Part shown: piece after piece, positions 57,107 through 64,000 of the stretch | How positions within the stretch are numbered: the stretch's first letter is position 1 | Layout: each line of letters begins with the position of its first letter | From: Symbiodinium natans | Lineage: Eukaryota > Sar > Dinophyceae > Suessiales > Symbiodiniaceae | DNA length: 64,000 bases | Assembly: GCA_905221605.1 (NCBI GenBank) | Contig: CAJNDS010001569.1 | Span: 1-64,000, forward strand | Direction of reading: 5' to 3' | Position numbers and translations under genes: made by a program | Notes under the pieces: generated by a model | The model's input: only the letters and a program-made list of their open reading frames with translations | What the model was told of the DNA's origin: nothing | The model's database searches: none

Positions 57107-60100
57107 ATATGTATAATCCTATTAAGGACTGTTAGAAGAAGTGGGAACATCCCAACCCAAACCCGAAACCTCAAAGGCGTCTCACCAAGAAGATCCGTGA
57201 CCTGAACACGGAGATTAGCACCAGCGTGGGGGCCCCAAGGTTCAGGGTTTGGGATTTAGGGTTCAGGGTTTAGGGTTTAGGGATACAGGGTTTGGGCGAT
57301 TATGGTTAGGGTTTAGGATAAGTTTTAGGGTTCCGGGTTCAGGAGTTAAGCTTTTGGCTTTGGATTCAGAAGTGAGATTTGATCCGAACGCCTTCTCGAG
57401 GCAAAGACTCCCAAACTCGGGTGTGTTGAGTTCAGGGTTTACGATTTAGGGTTTGGGATTAGGTTTTAGGGTCTAGGGTCATTTGTGTCCATCCTTTTTC
57501 AGGTGTTTAAACCCCCCGCAAATCCCTAAACCCTAAACCCTAAGCTCTAAACCCTAAACCCTAAACCCTCGACCCTAAACACCGGTTTTGAGAGTCTTGC
57601 CTCGAGCAGGTGTTCGGTTCAATGCCCTCACTTTCAAGACCCTTTGCAGATCTTGGGGGGCCCTACGCAAAGGATGCATGTCGCCTTCGTAACCCCTGGC
57701 TCCAAACCTTACAGCCTTAAAGCCTCAAGATCTTGAAGCCTCAAAGCCTTAAAGCCTTAAACCTTAAAGCCCCAAACCCCCAGACTCCAAACCCTGAGCC
57801 TTATGGAGGCGGGAAAACCCCAATCTTTGAGCCCTAAGTCCTATGCCCTGTGCCCTAAACCCTAAACCCTAAACCCTAAACCCTAAACCCTAAACCCTAA
57901 ACCCTAAACCCTAAACCCTAAACCCTAAACCCTAAACCCTAAACCCTAAACCCTAAAGCCTAAACCCTAAACCCTAAACCCTAAACCCTAAACCCTAAAC
58001 CCTAATCCTTTCTGTAAGCCTTCGCAGCTCCCGAGGCGCAGAACGTGCAGACCGCCCTCAGCACGGCGGCGGAGGATCAGAAGCAGATGGCCAGCTTGAG
58101 GAGCTGAGGGCTTAGGGTTCCAGGGGGTTTAGGGTTTAGGGTTTGGGGTTTAGGGTTTAGGGTTTAGGGTAGTTTTGAGTAGGCTGACGGTTGTTTTTTT
58201 GTGAGTCTAGGGTTTAGGGTGAGGTTCGGTCTGCAGGTTGTAGGCCTTAGGGCTTGTAGGAGCTAGGGTTGAGCGTTGGCGGGTTCTAGGCTTTGTAGGG
58301 TTTGTAAACGTTCCAGGGGGGTTTAGGGTTTAGGGTTTAGGATTTAGGGTTTAGGGTTAAGGGTTTAGGGCTTTTAGGGTTTAGAAGGGAAGGGTTCCAG
58401 GTCTTTTGTAGGGTTTGTAAACGGGCCTGCAATGCAAGGGAAGGGTTCAGGTCTTTTGTAGGGTTTGGGGTTTCAGGCCTGGGGGACGGTAGTGCTGGCT
58501 TTGTGGAATGTGGTGCAGTCTCATGTCCTAGGCTGACTGCGGACGTAGAAAACCCCAAAAGGACTACAAAATACCATCAAACCACCATAAGCCTCGAAGC
58601 CCTAAGCCCTGAACCCTGAACCATAAACCGTAAATCCCACATCCCCAACCCTAAACCCTAAACCCCCTAAACCCTAAACCCCAAACCCCAAACCCGACAC
58701 CCCAAACCCTAAGCCCAGCCCCTCAGCCTGACGTGCGCCAGGCAGGAGATCCAAGCGAAGCAGCAGCAGATCGAGGAGACGAATCGGAAAGAGGAGCAGG
58801 CCCGCGCCGCTGTAGGGGATCTCGGGGGATTTCGATTTTTTGGGGTGTGGGGGACTCAGGGTTCGGGGACGTAGGGGACTTAGGGGATTTAGGGCTCCAA
58901 AGATGAATCCCCTAACCCTAAGCCCCCCCTCTCTGAGCACCTCAAAGGCTGAAACTCCTGCCATGTGCTCCTTATCAGAAGCCCTGAACCCTAATTGAGG
59001 GTTCATGGGTAGCTTTAGGAAGGGCTGTAAGGCATTCCCAAGCAACTTCAGAACGAGAGTCATCCTACTTTTGTCTGCCCCAAAGCCCTGAACCCTAAAC
59101 CGAAATCCTACTGACGTTCCTACTTATGACTGTTCTAAACAGGAAGCCGCCAAGCCCTAGAACCTAAACCCTAAACCCCAAACCCTAAACCCTAAACCCT
59201 AAGCCCTAAACCCTAAACCCGAAACCCCAAACCCCAAACCCCAAGCCCTAAACCCTAAACCCTAAACCGCAGGCCAAGGAGACCATCAGCAAGCGAAAGA
59301 ATGAGATCGAAGACTTGATCTCGAGGTGCCACGGGCTCTAGGGCTGAGGGTTGCCCGAAGCCCCTAAACCCAAACCCTGCGCTCGGAAAAGTTTGACTAT
59401 CGAGGGCCTGGGCCGGGTTGGGGGATGCAGGGGGCTTAGGGGGTTTAGGGTTTGTGGGAGTAGAGGGTATTTAGGCCCTGGTTCGTAAGGTTTGTAGGGT
59501 TTTAAACTGCAGGGTTTTATAGGGTTTGCTTTTGTTCAGGGTTTACGGCTTTGGGTGTACTGGAAGCAAGCTTAGATGATGGCTTGTCTCAAAGGAGAAT
59601 ACTTTTTCCATGTCACCACCTTTTTGCTTATGGAAACCGTGATGAGGTAGACTTAGTTTGTCCTCTCCATGGCTCGCAAAAGACTTCCACTTAACGGCTT
59701 TCCCCCCCAACTCCCAACTCCCAATCCGCCTTGCAAGGCCTCAGTGAAAGAAAGCCAAAGCCCCTCTAAGCCCCAAACTTTGGGATCTTCCCCCTTCTAC
59801 TAACAGGACTCTGATCTGGGGGGTACTGGAACCCTATTAAGGGCTGTAAGGATAAGGGGAACATCCCAAACCCAACCAAACCCCAAGCCCGTTGCAGGAT
59901 AGAGCAAGGCGTTGGCATGTCAGAGGAGCAGGAGTTTCAGCCGGGGCCTCAGAGCTTTGCATGCAAAACCCTGAAGACCTCCAGGTTTTTGGGCTGTTGA
60001 GGGACCTTCAAACAACCACACTCCAGGGCCGAATTTGCTGCAGGCCTCGTGGGCCCTTTGGGGTGGGGGCTTAGAGAGCAGCCCGACCTCTCCATTGAAC

Positions 60101-63100
60101 ATCAGTCGCCATCTTTAGCTGCTGTGCCTACGCCAGCCAACCGGGAGGGGGGGGGGGCCAGGGCCTCTTCCAGCAGTGATTCCAAGGCTCAACCAGCTCG
60201 CTGGCCAGAAGGCTCGCAAGCACAACGCCCTGTGCTCGAGCGCTTGAAGGTATTCAACTCCCAAAGAGCTGTGCAGGGAGAGGGAGACAGGGAGAGAGTG
60301 TGCTCCAGGGTTGTCACATAGACGCAGCGCAGGAAATCGGTGGAAGGGTGGAACGCCTGCACCCCTATGTCTTCCCAAAACTCCGAAGCCTAAAAGCCCA
60401 AAAACTCCGAACCCTAAACCCTAAACCCGAAACCCTAACCCTAAGCCCACATCCCCTCAACCCAAACGAGCATTGGCAGGAGCAGCTGGACAAAGACAAG
60501 GAGCTCCTAAGACAGAACACCGATATGCTGCAGAGGCGCGTTCCTTGGTTTGGCGCCTTATGATTGTTTTAAATAGTAATAGAAATAATAATAATTATAT
60601 AAATAAATAAATAAATATATAAATAAATAAAGAAAAAACAAATAAGAAGAATAAGAAGAATGATCAAGATCATTAGTTTTATCGCGACTACTTTTTTTAC
60701 ATATGTTTTCGTAGGCTTTAGGTTAATGCTTTCGGTTTTTAAGGCTTTCAGAAGGCGAGCCGGTGTTTGGGCTTCGGGTCTGAATCCCAGCTGGGGGGGG
60801 CGAACTCTTCCAGCCTTGCAGCCCTCAGCCTTCCACCCGAGTCTGAACCCAAAGCCCGCAACCCCCGAGTCCCAGATCCCTAAGCCCCCAAGGCCCTGAA
60901 CCCCTAAAACGCCAGGTCCAAGAACCCCTAAAACCCCAAGTCCCTGAACCCTCAACCCTAAAACCTCCCCAACCTCCTTAAACCCCCCAAAAGCCCCTCA
61001 ACTCCTGCGAGGATCACACAGGGCCGGCTGGACGAGGTGCTTCGGGGGGCTTGGGGGGCTTCGGCGGCTCTTGGGCTTCCTCTTTCAGCAAAGGGGTGTG
61101 GAGTTCAGGTGTAGGGCTGAGAGGTTTCTGGGGTGTTCAGGGTCGAGAGCTAGAGGCCACTGAGTCCGAAGGGTGTGGAGGGTTTTGCGAGCTTTGTGGT
61201 GGAGCTCGAGCCCCCTCCCCCAATCAAAGAATAGGGTGATTCATTCTTTTTCTTTTTTTTTTGGGGGGGGCGGGGGGGCTTTAGGGCTTCGGGTGCACGG
61301 TTCAAGTCTTTAAAGCATCTCCCGCATAGGGGTGCCGCAAGAGGATGCTGCAAAGCCTCTAATCTGCCTCGAAACGCAGGAACTACCATCCTAAGCGCTG
61401 AACCCACAAATTCTCCCTAAACCCCAAGTCCTACCGCTGAACCCTGCCGAGGTCCAGCACCTGGAAAAGTCCCTGTCGGAGGCCGAGGCGCTTGGCGGTC
61501 CTAGGCCCTATCACCAAATCCCTAAACCCTAAACCCTAAACCCTAAACCCTAAACCCTAAACCCTAAACCCTAAACCCTAAACCCTAAACCCTAAACCCC
61601 AAACCCTAAACTCTGAAACCCGCCCCTTGGCTTCAGGGCCCTATTTTTGGTGGCCTAATTGTCAAGAACGACTGGTACGAGGGTTCAGGGGTTCGAGCTT
61701 CTAAGAGGAACGGTCTAGGCCTCAAACCCCTTGCTCTGAGTTTTCGACTCCCTGCCTTAAACCCCTCCAAACCATGCCGCCCTGCAAGGGGCAGATCTTG
61801 GTGATGAAGGAGAAGATTGCGGAGAAGCGCGGTGAGGTGGGCCTGGCTTTCAGTCCGAAACCCCCTTGGGCCCCAAGAGCTTCATAGGTGTCCTCTGTGT
61901 CCCAGAACGCCGAATGCTTGATACAGATTTGCACCTTGAGATGTTCCCCCTTATACTAACAGCCCTTAATGGGGATCACAGTACCCCCTGTTATAATCCC
62001 TTTCAAGGGGGGGACATCCCCAATTACACCTTCCTGACGTTAATTCAGGGTATATTGTGTGACTGGGGGGTATGGGGCTCTCGGGGAAGCAAGGCATCTG
62101 ACATGCCGAGAACCCCAAACGGTTGGAGGCCGTCACATCAGCAGTCACTGGCAGAAGTGCCGGGAGTTCCCCAGACCCTAAACCCCGAACTCTTTAACCC
62201 TTCAGCCCTGAGCCCGAACACTGAACCATCCTAAACCCAAACCCGAAGTTTCCTTTAGCCCCAAACCCTGAACTCGAAAACCCCTAAGCCCCTAAACCCC
62301 GAAAACCCTCTTAGGCCCTTTAACCCCTAAAGCCTTAAGACCCTAAAAGCCCCTCTTTAAACCCTTGCTTGAACCCTGAAATCCCCTAAGCCTTTAAACC
62401 CTTCAACTTCTACAATCCTTAAAGCCCTCTGGGCCTCCAAAGGCCTTCAAGCCTCTAAACCCTCAAAACCCCTAAACCTTCTAACCCTTCAACCCTTAAA
62501 CCCTAAACCCTACGAAGAGCCCTAAACCCCGAAACCCTACAACCCTTACAGCCCCTGAAGCCCTTCAAGCCCTTCTGTAGAGAGCGCCAAGAAAAATGGC
62601 TCCCCCCCTTCCCCCCCGTTCCCCCCCCCCTTTTTCCCCCCTGCAGGTGGAGGTGGCCAAGCGGCAGAAGGATGAGTTGGAGCAGAAGATGAAGGACGGC
62701 AGGTGTTTCACAGATGGTTTTGGGGCTTGGGGTTTGGGGGTTTAGGGTTTAGGGTTTGGGGTTTAGGGTTTAGGGGTAGAAGGGTTTGTTTTTTTTTTGT
62801 TTCGGGGGGGTGGGGGGCAAGTGGTTTTAGAGCCTGCAACCGCGCGAACCCCAAACCCTTCAAGCCTTAAACCTTCAGCCCCTCACCTCCACACCCTGGG
62901 CCCAGAGGCCCCGAGCATCACTGTTCTATCGGTTCTTGCAGGCTCATGGGTCTTACTTAACGGGTCTAGGGTGTGGTCAGGGTATCAGGGTTTGGGGTGC
63001 AGGGTTCCTTCTACTTCATCGTTCATGGATACCTATGATATGGGTTCTAAGCAGGGTAGCTGTATTCAGAAACCCTAAACCCAACCCTGCCTGGAGCCAT

Positions 63101-63582
63101 CAATGAGCCTTCAAGTAGCCGCAGAGTAGCCTCAAGCACAAGCCATGGTAGTTGCAATCCTAAACCCTAAACCCTAAACCCTAAACCCTAAACCCTAAAC
63201 CCTAAACCCTAAACCCTAAACCCTAAACCCTAAACCCTAAACCCTAAACCCTAAACCCTAAACCCTAAACCCTAAACCCTAAACCCTAAACCCTAAACCC
63301 TAACACCTAAACCCTAAACCCTAAACCCTAAACCCTAAACCCTAAACCCTAAACCCTAAACCCTAAACCCTAAACCCTAAACCCTAAACCCTAAACCCTA
63401 TTGTAGAAAGCACCCTAAGCCCTCACTCTGGTGAACCCCCTAGGGTACTGGAATCCCTATTCAGGACGGTTCGGAAAGCCTAAACCCTCAACTCTCTATA
63501 AACCCTTTCAAGCCCCCCCCCCCATAAGCCAGGACCTGCGCGAGGAGAACGACCAGAAGCAGGAGGAGCTGGCGGCCGCACG
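54797..63582 (+). CDS. CFAP58: CFAP58/CCDC147-like axonemal coiled-coil protein, 5' part (gene span with introns)
   Basis: Fifteen short exons on the plus strand, listed separately, join to an almost continuous coiled coil of about 240 residues. The order and spacing of motifs follow the N-terminal part of CFAP58 (CCDC147): [50 protein letters not shown], then IEQGVGMS. Across exons 5 to 9 the spacing matches the animal protein as I know it, apart from about two residues at the exon 7/8 join. CFAP58 is a flagellar/ciliary axoneme-associated protein, fitting a flagellate. Human CFAP58 is about 870 residues, so roughly a quarter is here and the rest should lie right of the window. An ATG sits in exon 1 (54808); an earlier exon is possible. 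Donors are a mix of GT, GC and GA. Confidence 0.75.
55112..55161 (+). CDS. CFAP58: CFAP58 exon 2
   Basis: 50 nt, [17 protein letters not shown]. Phase 0 start fits exon 1. The GC donor at 55162 is chosen because it gives the phase needed by exon 3. Confidence 0.55.
55897..55930 (+). CDS. CFAP58: CFAP58 exon 3
   Basis: 34 nt, [11 protein letters not shown], between CTTTCCAG and GTGTGAGG. Confidence 0.7.
56663..56691 (+). CDS. CFAP58: CFAP58 exon 4
   Basis: 29 nt, ALMRSHEAE plus AA of a Lys codon, between CCTCGCAG and a GC donor (GCTTGG). The split Lys is completed by exon 5. Confidence 0.7.
56938..57155. repeat. Palindromic element expanded by an (AT)n core
   Basis: TTGGGATCTTCCCCCTTATA with TTAACAGTCCTTAATCGGGA on the left, CCTATTAAGGACTGTTAG and GGGAACATCCCAA on the right. 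The centre (about 56985-57115) is AT dinucleotide repeat. Confidence 0.8.
57177..57225 (+). CDS. CFAP58: CFAP58 exon 5
   Basis: 49 nt, [16 protein letters not shown]. The acceptor TCAAAG is weak; the GTGGGG donor leaves phase 0. Confidence 0.65.
57853..58006. repeat. Long CCCTAAA array before CFAP58 exon 6
   Basis: About 22 units ending 20-30 bp before the acceptor. Confidence 0.95.
58036..58100 (+). CDS. CFAP58: CFAP58 exon 6
   Basis: 65 nt, [20 protein letters not shown] then L and AG of an Arg codon; GA donor (GAGCTG). An acceptor 8 bases earlier (TTCGCAG at 58027) is stronger but breaks phase and family spacing. Confidence 0.65.
58112..58172. repeat. TTTAGGG array after CFAP58 exon 6
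   Basis: G-rich orientation, starting about 10 bp after the donor. Confidence 0.85.
58735..58804 (+). CDS. CFAP58: CFAP58 exon 7
   Basis: 70 nt, [29 protein letters not shown] donor (an alternative GC donor lies 6 nt earlier and keeps the frame). Confidence 0.75.
59160..59270. repeat. CCCTAAA array before CFAP58 exon 8
   Basis: About 14 units including CCCCAAA variants, abutting the CCGCAG acceptor. Confidence 0.9.
59273..59325 (+). CDS. CFAP58: CFAP58 exon 8
   Basis: 53 nt, [17 protein letters not shown], directly after a CCCTAAA array and CCGCAG; GTGCCA donor. Confidence 0.75.
59780..59869. repeat. Palindromic element, 90 bp
   Basis: TTGGGATCTTCCCCCTTCTA with CTAACAG on the left; CTATTAAGGGCTGTAAGGAT and AAGGGGAACATCCCAA on the right. 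It lies just upstream of CFAP58 exon 9. Confidence 0.8.
59898..59939 (+). CDS. CFAP58: CFAP58 exon 9 (end uncertain)
   Basis: After CGTTGCAG: completes Arg, then [13 protein letters not shown]. The IEQG.G.S motif is a CFAP58 landmark. The donor is not certain; a GA donor just after SEEQ would give phase 0 for exon 10. Confidence 0.6.
60480..60535 (+). CDS. CFAP58: CFAP58 exon 10
   Basis: 56 nt, [18 protein letters not shown] plus AG; GC donor (GCGCGT). Confidence 0.75.
60555..60690. repeat. AT-rich low-complexity block
   Basis: ATAA/AATA repeats immediately after CFAP58 exon 10, in an otherwise G/C-skewed gene. Confidence 0.8.
61012..61036 (+). CDS. CFAP58: CFAP58 exon 11
   Basis: Only 25 nt: completes Arg, then ITQGRLDE, between CTGCGAG and GTGCTT. 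Phases fit both neighbours. Confidence 0.6.
61452..61487 (+). CDS. CFAP58: CFAP58 exon 12
   Basis: 36 nt, [12 protein letters not shown], between TGCCGAG and a GC donor, phase 0 at both ends. Confidence 0.65.
61519..61607. repeat. CCCTAAA array between CFAP58 exons 12 and 13
   Basis: About 12 units; here the C-rich orientation begins near the 5' end of the intron, against the usual pattern. Confidence 0.9.
61799..61846 (+). CDS. CFAP58: CFAP58 exon 13
   Basis: 48 nt, [16 protein letters not shown], between CTGCAAG and GTGGGC, phase 0 at both ends. Confidence 0.7.
61936..62023. repeat. Palindromic element, 88 bp
   Basis: TTGAGATGTTCCCCCTTATA with CTAACAGCCCTTAATGGGGA on the left; GTTATAATCCCTTTCAAGGG and GGGGACATCCCCAA on the right. 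Confidence 0.8.
62647..62702 (+). CDS. CFAP58: CFAP58 exon 14
   Basis: 56 nt, [18 protein letters not shown] plus AG, after a long C-rich tract and CTGCAG; GTGTTT donor. Confidence 0.8.
63159..63400. repeat. Longest pure CCCTAAA array, before CFAP58 exon 15
   Basis: About 34 units with a single CACCTAA error. Confidence 0.97.
63529..63582 (+). CDS. CFAP58: CFAP58 exon 15
   Basis: [17 protein letters not shown]. The acceptor CATAAG at 63528 fits the phase of exon 14; the CAG at 63532 does not. GA donor. Confidence 0.7.
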
Positions 63583-63639
63583 GAGGCCTCCCGGATCCCG
63601 CCGAGCCCGGTGCAAGAACCCCTTTAGTATGATTGCTCC

Positions 63640-63727
63640 TTTGATGATGAAGATGATGTTGATGATGATGATGACGATGATGACGATGATGATGATGGTG
63701 ATGATGGTGGTGGTGGTGGTGATGATC
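63640..63727. repeat. (GAT)n microsatellite
   Basis: GATGAT with GACGAT and GTGGTG variants, just after CFAP58 exon 15. Confidence 0.9.
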
Positions 63728-63869
63728 ATTATGGTTGTTAGTCTTGTTGCTACTACACTTTGTTTGTTTTTACTTTTGTTGACGGCAATCATCACTCTTA
63801 GCCCATTGCTTCCTTAGCCTGAGCTATTTTCTAGAGCCTTTTCGTGCACACCACCAGACACTAAACGCT

Positions 63870-63985
63870 AACAGCCCTAAACCCTAAACCCTGAAACCCT
63901 AAGCCCTAAACATCTATACCCTGAACCCGAAACCCTAAACCCCTAAACCCCTACACCCCTAAACCCCTAAACCCTAAGCCGCAAA
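63870..63985. repeat. CCCTAAA / CCCCTAAA array at the right edge
   Basis: Mixed 7- and 8-bp units in what should be the intron after CFAP58 exon 15; continues toward the window end. Confidence 0.85.
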
Positions 63986-64000
63986 CTCCCAGAGTGGTGA

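Noticed and set aside
56983-57174. Minus-strand protein of Ile and Tyr repeats
   Set aside because: It is a translation of the AT dinucleotide core of a palindromic element.

Overview
The window looks like nuclear DNA of a dinoflagellate, probably close to the Symbiodiniaceae. This is an inference. It rests on many tiny exons separated by introns whose donors are GT, GC or GA with AG acceptors, on tandemly repeated genes, on a LINE and Copia-type retroelement fragments of the kind common in these genomes, on a flagellar axoneme gene, and on dispersed TTTAGGG/CCCTAAA telomere-type heptamers. There are no operons, rRNA, tRNA or CRISPR arrays.

Layout. 1-4560 is a degenerate tandem satellite. 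4.6-12 kb is gene-poor: one possible exon (8759-9011), three very long (TAG)n microsatellites, a G-rich duplication and TTTAGGG-like sequence. 13.4-21.7 kb is a LINE on the minus strand, bounded by a candidate 14-bp target-site duplication. It encodes a zinc-finger/coiled-coil ORF1, an APE endonuclease, an RT and an RNase H (now spread over four frames), and two extra 3' ORFs: a duplicated CxxC protein and a protein with a kinase-like motif series. 21.7-35.9 kb is a graveyard of repeats and Copia debris: an aspartic protease on the minus strand, and an RT tail and an RNase H on the plus strand.

35.9-51.9 kb holds two diverged copies, plus the start of a third, of an approximately 8-kb tandem gene unit on the plus strand. 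At least twelve short exons can be matched between copies by conserved reading frame and matching ends, while the intervening DNA is mostly not alignable. I do not recognise the protein. Copy A (left) has lost several splice signals. The third copy stops abruptly at a nearly intronless FkbM-type methyltransferase gene (51914-52919).

54.8-63.6 kb is the 5' part of a gene for a CFAP58/CCDC147-like axonemal coiled-coil protein, read from 15 micro-exons (25-70 nt). Successive exons mostly join in compatible phase and the joined protein follows CFAP58 almost residue for residue over its N-terminal region.

The most unusual property is the intron architecture. Most CFAP58 introns start with G-rich TTTAGGG-orientation sequence and end with C-rich CCCTAAA-orientation sequence, so each pre-mRNA intron could fold back on itself and bring its splice sites together. 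A separate palindromic element of roughly 90 bp (TTGGGATGTTCCCCC...GGGGGAACATCCCAA) is scattered through the same introns and looks like a MITE or introner. Exon boundaries were set by hand from motifs, phase and copy comparison, with no transcript evidence.
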